Positions 52,375 to 60,607 of a DNA stretch of 64,000 nt are shown in pieces. The DNA is from Marinobacter alexandrii (GTDB lineage: Bacteria; Pseudomonadota; Gammaproteobacteria; Pseudomonadales; Oleiphilaceae): assembly GCF_005871205.1 (NCBI RefSeq), contig NZ_SWKM01000014.1, positions 164,001 to 228,000 of the forward strand. Reading direction: 5' to 3'. A program made the translations under genes and the position numbers. The notes beneath the pieces were generated by a model. That model did not search any database, was not told where the DNA came from, and saw nothing but the letters and a program-made list of their open reading frames with translations. Every line of letters starts with the position of its first letter. Position 1 is the stretch's first letter.

Positions 52375-53289
52375 GTGGATCAGCTCAACCTCAGACACCT
52401 CTATTACTTCTGGATGATCAGCCGGGAAGGCTCTATTGCCCGCGCAAGCGAGGTGCTGGAGCTTGCCCCGCAAACCTTGAGCGGGCAGCTCGCGACCTTC
52501 GAATCGTCCCTGGATGGCCTGCTGTTCCGCCGCGAACAGCGCCAGCTTATCCTGACGGATCTGGGCAAGACCGTCCTGGTCTATGCAGACGAAATCTTTG
52601 CGCTCACGGGCGAACTCACTGAAACTCTGAAGCTGGCGCCGGCCGATCGTCCGTTAATGCTGTCGGCAGGGATTTCGGCCTCCATCCACAAGCTGATCGC
52701 CTACTCACTTCTGCAGCCCGCCATGGCGCTGCAACGTACTATTCAGCTCAACTGCCAGACCGGTGGCACCGATGACCTGATGCTTCGCCTCAAGCGCAAG
52801 GATCTCGATGTGGTGCTGACCGATCGGATGCCCGGGCTGGCTGAACACGGCGGCTTTACCGCGCATCCGCTCTCAGGTTCCACCATCAGTCTGTTCGCCC
52901 GATCCGATATGGCCGAGCGACTAAAGAAGGGTTTTCCGGGCTCACTCAACGGCGAGCCCCTGCTGGCGAATGCCACCAATGCCCCTTATTTCGAAAAGCT
53001 GATGAACTGGTTTTCACTGCAGGGGGTGCGTATGAGCGTGGTGGCTCGAATTGATGACAGTGCCCTGATCAAAGTGTTCGGCCGGCAGGGCCTCGGCGTG
53101 TTTGCGGCACCGACGGCGATCCGGGCCGAAGTTTGCAGGCAGTACGAGGTCGAAGAGATTGCCTCAATTAATGACGTAAAGGATGAGCTGTTTGCGATTA
53201 CCCGTAGCAAGAATCCCGCACACGAAGGGGTTCGTGCCATCTGCGAGCGCAGTGCGAGTATTCAATCCGCTCGGAATATCTCTCAATAA
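52375..53289 (+). CDS. LysR-type regulator, NhaR-like
   Basis: A 304-residue LysR regulator. The helix-turn-helix starts NLRHLYYFWMISREGSIARA, the LYYFW signature seen in NhaR; the effector domain contains DVVLTDRMPG and NWFSLQGVRMSVVARIDDS, also NhaR-like. NhaR activates Na/H antiporter or exopolysaccharide genes in E. coli, but no antiporter is next to this gene. The GTG start at 52375 follows GGAG by 6 bases; an ATG at 52354, directly after the previous stop, has no such site. Confidence 0.85.
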   Translation: MDQLNLRHLYYFWMISREGSIARASEVLELAPQTLSGQLATFESSLDGLLFRREQRQLILTDLGKTVLVYADEIFALTGELTETLKLAPADRPLMLSAGISASIHKLIAYSLLQPAMALQRTIQLNCQTGGTDDLMLRLKRKDLDVVLTDRMPGLAEHGGFTAHPLSGSTISLFARSDMAERLKKGFPGSLNGEPLLANATNAPYFEKLMNWFSLQGVRMSVVARIDDSALIKVFGRQGLGVFAAPTAIRAEVCRQYEVEEIASINDVKDELFAITRSKNPAHEGVRAICERSASIQSARNISQ

Positions 53290-53340
53290 CTCTCTCAATA
53301 GCCTTCATAAAAAGCTCGGAAAAATCGATCTAAAAGGCTT

Positions 53341-53357
53341 ATAAAATCTTATTTTAT
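53341..53357. repeat. AT-rich inverted repeat upstream of the 53.4 kb gene
   Basis: ATAAAAT-CTT-ATTTTAT is a perfect 7-bp inverted repeat in an AT-rich patch 62 bases before the ATG at 53419; a -10-like TATAAA overlaps it. A possible operator. Just before it, CTCTCAATA occurs twice in tandem at the end of the LysR gene. Confidence 0.4.
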
Positions 53358-53418
53358 CGAGCCGTGTTTCGGAACATGATAGGGGTGTGTTGACCACATT
53401 TTCAGAGGAGTCACCGCC

Positions 53419-53775
53419 ATGAAGACTATCCACAAATTTCGACTGGATGCCGGTAAGGAGCCTACCAGCCTTTCGCTCCATGAAGGCTATCGAGTAGTTC
53501 GGTGTGAGTACATCGTGCCGGATAAATCCGTTTACCTCTGGGTTGAGCAACCGCTAAAGGTAGGTGCTCAGACCCGCGAGCATCATTTCCGCGTGGCCTT
53601 TTCGGGCGAGCCGGTTCCGGATTCCTATCAGTATCGGGGCACAGCTCTGGATCCTTTCGGCCCGGAAGCGTACCACGTGTTTGAGGTGCCAGAGGGCGAG
53701 CGGTCGATTGCGGCTAGCAGTGCCAGTAATCACGATTTCTCTGGCGGGCATTGGCAGGACTCAGAAGCGTCTTAA
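53419..53775 (+). CDS. Small conserved protein of unknown function (DUF7352-like)
   Basis: A 118-residue soluble protein, beta-rich, starting MKTIHKFRLDAGKEPTSLSL and with YRGTALDPFGPEAYHVFEVPE in the second half; this pattern is similar to small proteins I recall as DUF7352, without a known function. AGGAG lies 8 bases before the ATG. The last 25 residues are Ser/Ala rich and probably flexible. No membrane segment or cysteine cluster. Confidence 0.7.
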   Translation: MKTIHKFRLDAGKEPTSLSLHEGYRVVRCEYIVPDKSVYLWVEQPLKVGAQTREHHFRVAFSGEPVPDSYQYRGTALDPFGPEAYHVFEVPEGERSIAASSASNHDFSGGHWQDSEAS

Positions 53776-53821
53776 GGGCCTAAGGGAGACTGGAATGGGC
53801 TCTCCGGGGAGCGCTAGCGGA

Positions 53822-54478
53822 TCAGACCTGGAGTGGTAGGTGGCCGGTTTTCACCCAGATAACGGTTTCCTCATCCACAAACGGATGGTGTTGACTGAGG
53901 TGAGGGCTGCGGATCCAGGTACCTACCGGGTAGCGGCCGTTTTCATCACAAAACTCGCCCGAGAGCACAAAGATTTCCTCCCCGCCAAAGTGCCGGTGCG
54001 GCTGAAACCGCTCGCCGGCCGGCCATTTCACCAGTGCGACATGCTCGTGCTCAAAATTGTGCAGAGGCATTACCTCAAGCCCGCCAATACCCGGAAGCCA
54101 GGGCTGGGAATGGGTGTCTATTTGCACCGGCGTCAGGTCGCGCTCATCAAACTGATGCAATTTGACCAGCAAGGTGCAGCCATCGCGGCTAAAAGGCGCG
54201 TGTCCCGTTCCGGGCGGGTTCCGGAAATAGGTTCCGGCGGGATAGTCGCCGGTTTCGTCGGAAAATACGCCGTCAAGAACCAGGATCTCCTCGCCCAACG
54301 GATGTTCGTGCCGTTTGAATGAGGCGCCCGCCTCATAGCGGACCACGCTGGTGGCGTGACCGCGTTCGGCGTCCTCGCGGGCCAGCGGTTTTCTCAGCAC
54401 GCCGCCCGCCGGGCTGGATACCCACTCCTGTTCTTCGGTGCGGATCACCACACGCTTGGAGAAATCCATGTTCAGCAT
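53822..54478 (-). CDS. ChrR-like bicupin protein
   Basis: A 218-residue protein with two cupin domains. Each carries a metal-binding pattern: RHEHPLGEEILVLDGVFSDE with PGTGHAPF, and PHRHFGGEEIFVLSGEFCDE with LSQHHPF. This is the ChrR C-terminal cupin type, but the N-terminal zinc anti-sigma domain of ChrR is absent and no ECF sigma factor is adjacent. A metal-dependent enzyme or sensor for oxidative conditions is plausible. The ATG at 54478 is chosen; a second Met three codons on is possible. Confidence 0.85.
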   Translation of the reverse strand: MLNMDFSKRVVIRTEEQEWVSSPAGGVLRKPLAREDAERGHATSVVRYEAGASFKRHEHPLGEEILVLDGVFSDETGDYPAGTYFRNPPGTGHAPFSRDGCTLLVKLHQFDERDLTPVQIDTHSQPWLPGIGGLEVMPLHNFEHEHVALVKWPAGERFQPHRHFGGEEIFVLSGEFCDENGRYPVGTWIRSPHLSQHHPFVDEETVIWVKTGHLPLQV

Positions 54479-54499
54479 CGCTGGCCTCGTAATTAATAG

Positions 54500-55030
54500 C
54501 TACTTGATCAGTTTCTGTATGTCCCGGAAGTGCGGGTGCCTGCAGTGACGCATCCATTCGAACGCAACCATTTCGAGGGTCACAATCCGTGCGCCACTCT
54601 GTGCTAGCCGATCCAGGGCAACGTCCCGGTCAAATTCGTTACGTGACCCGGTGGCGTCTGCGACTACCCATACGGTAAAGCCGGCATCGAGCAGGCTGAG
54701 TGCGGTCTGCAGCATGCATACGTGGGTTTCGCAGCCGGAGATCACGATCTCCTTGCGCCCTTGCGGAAGCTTATCGATGAGACCGTCGGGGCAGGCGTCG
54801 AAGTGATCCTTGGTAATGACCTGATCGCACAGCTCCCGGATGTCTTCCACGTTGTGGCCGAGCTTTTCCGGCAACTGCTCTGTGGCCAGAATCGGCACAC
54901 CCAGTAGCCCGGCGATGGTGGCGAGCGTGAGGCACTGGTCGACCACTTCCTGGCCATGGGCGATGGCAGGCATCAGTCGTTCCTGAACATCGATCAACAG
55001 CAGGGTTGATTGCTCGGCTTTCATCATCAT
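54500..55030 (-). CDS. Isochorismatase-family hydrolase
   Basis: A 176-residue cysteine hydrolase (YcaC-like). The catalytic Asp is in TLLLIDVQERLMPAI and the nucleophile Cys in ISGCETHVCMLQTAL; the Lys of the triad lies in the central part, probably VITKDHFDACPD. Substrates of such small members are usually unknown amides. The start MMMKAEQ at 55030 follows AAGGAG by 7 bases; the open frame continues much further up through tRNA-Ser but that extension is not coding. 22 bases after the bicupin start, same strand. Confidence 0.88.
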   Translation of the reverse strand: MMMKAEQSTLLLIDVQERLMPAIAHGQEVVDQCLTLATIAGLLGVPILATEQLPEKLGHNVEDIRELCDQVITKDHFDACPDGLIDKLPQGRKEIVISGCETHVCMLQTALSLLDAGFTVWVVADATGSRNEFDRDVALDRLAQSGARIVTLEMVAFEWMRHCRHPHFRDIQKLIK

Positions 55031-55163
55031 TGGTTGGCTCCTTAGGCGAGATTGGTCAGATTCGAGTGTAGCGTGGTCTGTCACCTTATAGTGTCCAATC
55101 CTAACAACGGGTAAACGAAAACCCACCCAAAAAGAAAAAAATTCCCGAAGTGCAGAAAGGGAG

Positions 55164-55192
55164 TTGCCAAACGCCATAAAAACCATTAGAGT
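55164..55192 (+). promoter_or_regulatory. Promoter of tRNA-Ser
   Basis: TTGCCA (55164-55169), 17 bases, TAGAGT (55187-55192), ending 48 bases before the mature tRNA. The boxes are imperfect but spacing and position fit. Confidence 0.5.
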
Positions 55193-55240
55193 TTGCGCCC
55201 TCAAATGAGCGACGAGATCGCTGATTTGAAACAGTTTATT

Positions 55241-55331
55241 GGAGAGGTGGCCGAGTGGCTGAAGGCGCACGCCTGGAAAGTGTGTAAACGTTAATAGCGT
55301 TTCGAGGGTTCGAATCCCTCCCTCTCCGCCA
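55241..55331 (+). tRNA. tRNA-Ser (GGA)
   Basis: A 91-base class II tRNA: acceptor GGAGAGG pairs with CCTCTCC, anticodon stem CACGC/GTGTG around loop CTGGAAA (anticodon GGA at 55275-55277), a long variable arm (about 55285-55302), T-arm GAGGG-TTCGAAT-CCCTC, and encoded GCCA end. It decodes UCC/UCU. Confidence 0.96.
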
Positions 55332-55504
55332 ATACAAAACCCCAGCGCATGCTGGGGTTTTTTATTGGCCGATTGGGTGGGTAGAAGATCCCTCGCGGGT
55401 TCGACCGAAGCCTGTCCAGCAGGCTGAGGAACGTCGGAGCGTTGCGACGACGGCCCCGAAGGGGTGAGGGCCGGAGGCCCGAGTAATCTCTCCCTCTCCG
55501 CCAA
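55313..55504 (+). repeat. Direct repeat of the tRNA-Ser 3' end (172-bp spacing)
   Basis: The last 20 bases, AATCCCTCCCTCTCCGCCAA (55313-55332), recur with one mismatch at 55485-55504. Each copy is followed by its own rho-independent terminator. The stretch between (55364-55484) has several possible small stem-loops (AGCCTG-CAGGCT; CGGCCC-GGGCCG) and no gene. Confidence 0.85.
55337..55363 (+). terminator. Terminator after tRNA-Ser
   Basis: AAACCCCAGC-GCAT-GCTGGGGTTT and a T run, 5 bases after the CCA. Confidence 0.92.
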
Positions 55505-55511
55505 CAGAAAG

Positions 55512-55543
55512 CCCTGACCTTGCAGAAGGTCAGGGTTTTTTTT
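55512..55543. terminator. Second terminator, between tRNA-Ser repeat and TonB receptor gene
   Basis: CCCTGACCTT-GCAG-AAGGTCAGGG is a perfect 10-bp stem followed by eight T on the plus strand. On the minus strand it lies just after the TonB receptor stop and may serve it too. Confidence 0.88.
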
Positions 55544-55549
55544 ATGGGT

Positions 55550-57610
55550 TCAGAATGTGAGTTCCAGCCCCGCGTAATAGGTGCGCTTTGCCGCCGGTTC
55601 GAAATAACGGCCATTGCTGGCGTTAATGCGCACATTGGCGAAATACTCCTCGTCCAGCAGGTTGCGGACGCCCACGAAGGCCTTCAGCAGGCTGTTCCGG
55701 CTGACGTGCCAGGTATCACCCCCTCGCAGATTTACCAGCCAGTAATCATCCACACGAACATCGTTGGCATCATCCGCGACCAGATCCCCGACATAGCGGG
55801 TTTCGAGTTTGCCGAATAGGCCGCCGAGACCATTCCACTGAAGCTGGTTACTCCAGACCTGTTCCGGCAAGCCGGGCAGCCGATTACCGGCAAAGTTATT
55901 GCCGCCTACCTGATAGTCATCAAAGCTGTAGCGGGCCAGCGTCAGAGCCGTCTCAACCCGCCAGGCTGGCGAAATACTCCAGCCTGCAGCTGCCTCAACA
56001 CCCTTGCGAGTGGTGTCGCCGGTGTTTCGATAGAAGGTCCGGTCGTTATCACCGGGCAAGGTATAGGGGGTTAACTCGTCCCGTACATCGATCCAGAACA
56101 GGGTCAGGTCATAGTCGACGCCGCCGTCGAACTCGCCCCGTAAACCCAATTCATGGTTCACCGCTTTTTGTGGCTCAACGTCCGGATTGAATCCGCCCTG
56201 GCCTGAAGGGTTGGCGAACTCGGAGAAGGTGGGCGTCTCGAACGCGGTGCTGACGTTGGCGTAGGCCTGGTGATTGGGGCGATATCGATAGCTCAGGCCG
56301 GCTGAGCCACTCCATTCACCAAAGGAGCGGTCACCGGACTGATCGCCATCCTCCGTAAACTGATCGTCCACTTCCATATGGATGTGGTCAAAGCGTGCGC
56401 CCGCGGAAAGGGTCAACTGCGGGGTTAGGTCCAGATCGCCTTGGCTGAAAACGCTGAGAGCCGTGGCGGTTTGCACCTCGTCCGCGGTTTTTCCCTGCAA
56501 TGTGCCGTCGAAGCTTACTTCGCGTCGGCTGCGATCATCCCGCTGTCGACGCGCCTCAATGCCTGTGACTGTCCGGACAGGGAAATCGGCCAATGCCAAC
56601 GGCTGGCGATAGTCAGAGTTGAAACCGAAGTAATCGCGGTTGTAGTCGATTCGGCTGGGGCCGGGGAAGGGCAGTTGCTGCTCGAAGTTCCGGCGCAGGT
56701 AGAAGGTTTTTGCCCGCCATTCGCCGGAGCCGGCTGACAAGTCCTGGTATTGCAGACCGAGCACCTGCTGGTCGACGGTCTGGCCGGTGTCATACTCCTC
56801 GGTGAAGCGCCCGGCCTGGGTGCGGTCGTCTTCAACCTGTTCAGCGGTGAGAGCGCCGGGGTCTTCCGAGCGGGGGTTATCGAGAAGGTTCAGGATAACC
56901 GTCAGGGACTGATCGTCACCCAGGTCCCGGCTCAGCTTCGAATTGAACAGGTATTTTTCGACTTCGCTCTGGTCCCGGTACCCGTCCACATTTAACGCAG
57001 TGAAACTGATGTTATGGGCCCAGGTTCCGTCAGTACCGCTGTTGCGGGCAGTAAGTTTTCCAAAGCCATGACTGCCCCCGGTGAGGCGAATGCTGGAGCC
57101 TTCGGGGGCCCGGCGGCCATCGGCGGTAGTCACGCTGATAACACCGCCGGCGGCGTTGCCATAGAGTACCGATGCCGGGCCTCGGATCACTTCGATCTGC
57201 TCGGCGTTGTCCAAATCAATGGCGTCCAGCTGGGCCTGTCCGTCGGGCAGGGTGTAGGGAATGCCATCGACGATCACGGTGATTCCCCGAACCCCAAAGG
57301 GGGCCCGGGCACCGAATCCCCGAATGGCAATGCGCTCCCCTTGGGCGTAGTTCTCCTGGTTCTGCAGGTACACGCCAGGGACCAGTACCAGGGACTCATC
57401 CAGCTTGTTTCGCAGCTGGCCCTGTTGAATGGTGGGGCGATGGACAACCGACAGCGCGGCGGGGGTCTCGTAGAGTGTGCGCTCCAATAACGGTGCAGTG
57501 ACCACGATGTTGGCAACGGGTGCCCCGTGAGCGGCTGAGAAAGCTGCGGTCAGGACGAGCCCCGTGCCAATGGCGTGGAAGGAGCCATGGCGAGACCTGG
57601 CTGACCTCAT
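55550..57610 (-). CDS. TonB-dependent outer-membrane receptor
   Basis: A 686-residue receptor. Signal peptide to about residue 29 (LVLTAAFSAAHG), a TonB box-like NIVVTA at 34-39, a plug domain (RGFGARAPFGVRGITVIVDG, then IEVIRGPASVLYGNAAGGVI), and a 22-strand barrel ending YYAGLELTF with the terminal Phe needed for outer-membrane insertion. It resembles iron-siderophore or ferric dicitrate receptors; the ligand cannot be told and no ABC importer is adjacent. The ATG at 57610 overlaps the DUF938 stop as ATGA, which decides the start against an upstream Met. Confidence 0.92.
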   Translation of the reverse strand: MRSARSRHGSFHAIGTGLVLTAAFSAAHGAPVANIVVTAPLLERTLYETPAALSVVHRPTIQQGQLRNKLDESLVLVPGVYLQNQENYAQGERIAIRGFGARAPFGVRGITVIVDGIPYTLPDGQAQLDAIDLDNAEQIEVIRGPASVLYGNAAGGVISVTTADGRRAPEGSSIRLTGGSHGFGKLTARNSGTDGTWAHNISFTALNVDGYRDQSEVEKYLFNSKLSRDLGDDQSLTVILNLLDNPRSEDPGALTAEQVEDDRTQAGRFTEEYDTGQTVDQQVLGLQYQDLSAGSGEWRAKTFYLRRNFEQQLPFPGPSRIDYNRDYFGFNSDYRQPLALADFPVRTVTGIEARRQRDDRSRREVSFDGTLQGKTADEVQTATALSVFSQGDLDLTPQLTLSAGARFDHIHMEVDDQFTEDGDQSGDRSFGEWSGSAGLSYRYRPNHQAYANVSTAFETPTFSEFANPSGQGGFNPDVEPQKAVNHELGLRGEFDGGVDYDLTLFWIDVRDELTPYTLPGDNDRTFYRNTGDTTRKGVEAAAGWSISPAWRVETALTLARYSFDDYQVGGNNFAGNRLPGLPEQVWSNQLQWNGLGGLFGKLETRYVGDLVADDANDVRVDDYWLVNLRGGDTWHVSRNSLLKAFVGVRNLLDEEYFANVRINASNGRYFEPAAKRTYYAGLELTF

Positions 57611-58245
57611 GACTGACGCCGCCAGACGGTCATTCGATTGTTGGCCGGCATCTCGATATCCTCGTCCAGCGACAGCTGGCAACGGTCAGCAAGGGCTATC
57701 AAATCAATCATATCCCGGATGCCCATGCTTGGATTTTGGGACCGAAGATGCTGGTCGAAATTCAGGTTGCTGGCGCTGGTGTGTTGGCCATCGTACCGGA
57801 ACGGACCGTACAGGCAGAATGCTGATCCCGGCGAAACGATGCCAGCGACGCCTTCAAACATCCGTTCCACTTCCGGCCATGACATGATGTGGGCGGTGTT
57901 GGCTGAATACACGCCATCCACGGTGTCGGGTAAGTCCCAGTCTGATTGGCGAACGTCCAGTTGTCTCGGCTGATATAGGTTTGCCAGGCCCGCCTGCCTG
58001 ATTCTGGGCAGGCAGAGTTGGTAATTCTGAGGATGATCGCTGGGCTGCCAGGTAAGGTGGGGCAGGTGCCCGGCAAAATGCACGGCGTGCTGGCCAGTGC
58101 CGGTGCCAATTTCCAGAACCAGCCCGGGCGCGCTGAAGATGTTTGCCAGCTTGTCGAGAATGGGGCCCTTGTTATTCTCGCAGGCTTGGGAAAACGGTAG
58201 GTTGTGGGTCACATTGGCACCGTTAATGCCGAATGCCAAAGTCAT
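57607..58245 (-). CDS. DUF938 family SAM-dependent methyltransferase-like protein
   Basis: A 212-residue protein. PFSQACENNKGPILDKL and VLEIGTGTGQHAVHFA are the family hallmark (PF06080); the glycine motif is a class I methyltransferase SAM site, followed by GVYSANTAHIMSW. Substrate unknown. Its start lies inside the acylphosphatase gene (23-base overlap) and its stop overlaps the TonB receptor start, so acylphosphatase, DUF938 and receptor are one transcript. A shorter GTG start at 58212 is possible. Confidence 0.88.
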   Translation of the reverse strand: MTLAFGINGANVTHNLPFSQACENNKGPILDKLANIFSAPGLVLEIGTGTGQHAVHFAGHLPHLTWQPSDHPQNYQLCLPRIRQAGLANLYQPRQLDVRQSDWDLPDTVDGVYSANTAHIMSWPEVERMFEGVAGIVSPGSAFCLYGPFRYDGQHTSASNLNFDQHLRSQNPSMGIRDMIDLIALADRCQLSLDEDIEMPANNRMTVWRRQS

Positions 58246-58501
58246 TGAATTCCCCGGTGGCCTCTTGTTCCGAAACCTCCACAGAGTCTACCCTTGCGGC
58301 CGTCGGGCCGATTTCGCACCAGCTTTTTAGCTGCTGCAATTGATCTTCGGTACCTTCCGCGACAACTTCCACTCTGCCGTCGGCGAGATTGCGGGCAAAG
58401 CCGGTAAGCCCGAGTTTGGTAGCTTGAGTTTCTGTGGAAGCTCTGTAGTAGACCCCTTGAACGAGTCCGGAAATGAGCAGGGACCAACGCTTGGCGTGCA
58501 T
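58223..58501 (-). CDS. Acylphosphatase
   Basis: A 92-residue small enzyme that hydrolyses acyl phosphates. SGLVQGVYYRASTETQA contains the catalytic Arg (position of the usual GVxFR loop) and GFARNLADGRVEV the catalytic Asn. Full length for the family. It is first in the acylphosphatase-DUF938-TonB receptor unit and divergent from the kinase-like gene at 58.6 kb. Confidence 0.93.
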   Translation of the reverse strand: MHAKRWSLLISGLVQGVYYRASTETQATKLGLTGFARNLADGRVEVVAEGTEDQLQQLKSWCEIGPTAARVDSVEVSEQEATGEFNDFGIRH

Positions 58502-58584
58502 GTAATGTCCTTGTCAGGCGGGAATGTCAGCTATGTTTTAATCTACCGGCTGTTGGTGGACATGTTCAAGGAGGCTGGATTGGA

Positions 58585-59358
58585 ATGTCTGGTATTTTTC
58601 GTAAACGAAACACTACGGCATACGCTGACGCTCTGTTCTGCGAGGCAGAGGGATTGAGCCGACTTTCTGATGGTTTGAAAGCGGCAGGGGTTGAGTCTGT
58701 TCGGGTTCCCGAGGTTGTCAGGGTAGACGAGTCGACGCTTGAGATTACTGCCATAGAGCCTGCCCGGGCTGGCGATGAAGCGCTTGAAGCGCTGGGTGAA
58801 GGGTTGGCGGCGCTGCACAGGCTGCCGCAGTCGATGTATGGCTGGCGCAGGGACAACTACATCGGGCTGTCGCCGCAGCCGAACCGCTGGGCCGAATACT
58901 GGGGCGAGTTCTTTGTTCAGGAGCGTCTGCGCTGTCAGGTATCCCGAGTCCGGGCTAGCAGCGTTCGCAATCGGTTCGAAGACATTCTGGATCAGTGTGA
59001 TGACACCCTGATTAGTTGGCTGAACGAGCATTGCGACCAACCAAGCCTGCTGCACGGCGACCTTTGGAGTGGCAACGTGCTGTTTGATTCGGAAGGCCCT
59101 TGGCTGATCGACCCGGCCATCTACTGCGGGGATCGCGAGGCGGATCTGGCGATGACAGAAATGTTCGGAGGCTTTGGGTCTGCGTTTTATCGGGCCTATG
59201 ACCGCGCCTTCTCGCGAACTTCGGTGTACGAGCAGAAGCGCGATATCTACAACCTCTACCACTACCTGAATCACTACAACCTGTTTGGCAGCAGCTACCA
59301 GTGTGGCTGCGAGCGCGGGTTTTTAGCGATGCAGGAGCTGTGTGCGCGCGCCGCCTAG
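58585..59358 (+). CDS. Fructosamine kinase family protein
   Basis: A 257-residue protein of the fructosamine-3-kinase/aminoglycoside phosphotransferase fold: NTTAYADALFCEAEGL in the N-lobe, DNYIGLSPQPN, and the catalytic loop LLHGDLWSGNVLFD (Asp base and Asn) with WLIDPAIYCGDREADLAM. Bacterial members phosphorylate glycated amines in protein repair or sugar use. The N-lobe is short compared with the usual 290 residues, with the ATP-binding Gly loop reduced. AAGGAGG precedes the ATG. Its stop overlaps the convergent transporter by 4 bases. Confidence 0.85.
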   Translation: MSGIFRKRNTTAYADALFCEAEGLSRLSDGLKAAGVESVRVPEVVRVDESTLEITAIEPARAGDEALEALGEGLAALHRLPQSMYGWRRDNYIGLSPQPNRWAEYWGEFFVQERLRCQVSRVRASSVRNRFEDILDQCDDTLISWLNEHCDQPSLLHGDLWSGNVLFDSEGPWLIDPAIYCGDREADLAMTEMFGGFGSAFYRAYDRAFSRTSVYEQKRDIYNLYHYLNHYNLFGSSYQCGCERGFLAMQELCARAA

Positions 59359-60302
59359 ATCAATCCGGCGCTGCGCAGGGCAAACACGCCAAGGGTTACG
59401 GTAACACTGGCCATCAGTGTCGTCAGCGCAATGATGTTGGCGGCCAGGCGATCGTTGCCGCCCAGTGCCTTCACCATGACAAAACTCGCTGCAGCCGTGG
59501 GGCTCGCAAAATACAGGAACATCAGCCCCAGTTCCGCGCCCCGGAAGCCTACTAGCCAGGCCGCGGCCGTGCAGAGGGCCGGCAACACAACCATCTTCAG
59601 CGAACTGGAGCCCAAGGCCGTGGCGCTATCGCTGCGGATGGCGCTAAGCGACACGGTGGCGCCAATACATAACAGAGCCAGGGGCAGGGTCAGGGATGCG
59701 AAATAATCGCCGGAGGTCATAACCCACTCCGGGAACCGGATATCCAGCCAGGCCACGGGAATGGCAATGATGACCGCTATGATCAACGGATTCCGGATAA
59801 TGTCGTGGCCGATCCGGCGCCAGCTGGCGGTTTGTCCCGGCTGATAGGCAATAAGCACGACGACCGACAGCGCGTTGTAGGAAATGATTACCAGCCCGAG
59901 CAGGATGCCGCCCGCGGACAAACCGAAGTCGCCGTACAGGTTAGCTGCCAGAGCCAGGCCAACAATGCCACAGTTGCCCCGAAACGCGCCCTGAACATAA
60001 ACGCCCCGGTCAGCATGGGGAACCCGCCAGTAAGCCCACAGCCAGGCCAGTGCAAAGCTTGCCAGGGTTGCCGCCAGATAAAAGCCCAGCAGGCTGAAGT
60101 TCAGTGCCGTGTCCAGATCCGCCCGGATGATGCTCAGAAATACCAGTGTTGGCAGCGTGGCCTTGAACACCAGGGCCGAGGCTGTGTTGACGAACGCACT
60201 GTCGATCCAGCCGATCCTGCGCAGGCCCAAGCCAATAAAGACCATGGCAAATACAGGCAGGGTTGTTTCCAGGGTTTGCAGGAAAATGTCCGTCAGGTTC
60301 AT
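59355..60302 (-). CDS. AEC family transporter
   Basis: A 315-residue inner-membrane protein with about ten transmembrane helices in two halves, of the auxin efflux carrier superfamily: TLPVFAMVFIGLGLRRIGWID at the start, GNCGIVGLALAANLYG in the middle (Asn-Pro/Gly broken helix), and ASPTAAASFVMVKALGG at the end. Bacterial members move small organic acids such as malate or malonate; substrate not assigned here. The 305-base gap upstream (60303-60607) contains no gene and only a weak promoter-like TTGCCT...TATAGT with 19-base spacing before the next gene. Confidence 0.88.
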   Translation of the reverse strand: MNLTDIFLQTLETTLPVFAMVFIGLGLRRIGWIDSAFVNTASALVFKATLPTLVFLSIIRADLDTALNFSLLGFYLAATLASFALAWLWAYWRVPHADRGVYVQGAFRGNCGIVGLALAANLYGDFGLSAGGILLGLVIISYNALSVVVLIAYQPGQTASWRRIGHDIIRNPLIIAVIIAIPVAWLDIRFPEWVMTSGDYFASLTLPLALLCIGATVSLSAIRSDSATALGSSSLKMVVLPALCTAAAWLVGFRGAELGLMFLYFASPTAAASFVMVKALGGNDRLAANIIALTTLMASVTVTLGVFALRSAGLI

Positions 60303-60607
60303 GCCGGTTGTGAGTTCCGTTGGTCGGCGAATGGGCTGCGTGAACTAGGGTTTCGTAAACGGGTTCCGCGGGAGGGTTAATTGTATGTGCTCGCTAAATA
60401 GTAAGCTATCTTTGTACCCCTAATGTCCAATACCCGTCCCTTGGCCTGATCTTGCTCAGCCTGTTCGAAGCCCATTTACTTCCGTCATGTGCCGGGCCTC
60501 GCGACGGATAACCGGCGTTATGAGCAAAAGCGGTCGAAAAGCCTTGCCTTGGAGGCAGCGGGCTGGGCTATAGTGGGCGCCAATCGCCGCAGAAGAAGAG
60601 GATCAGG

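Noticed and set aside
55313..55504. attL/attR of an integrated element at tRNA-Ser
   Set aside because: Only 152 bases separate the copies and there is no integrase or cargo; kept as a repeat instead.
55291..55635. Minus-strand frame across tRNA-Ser with REGFEPSKRY
   Set aside because: Typical spurious translation of a tRNA-Ser antisense strand; likewise the upstream extension of the isochorismatase-family frame to 55504.
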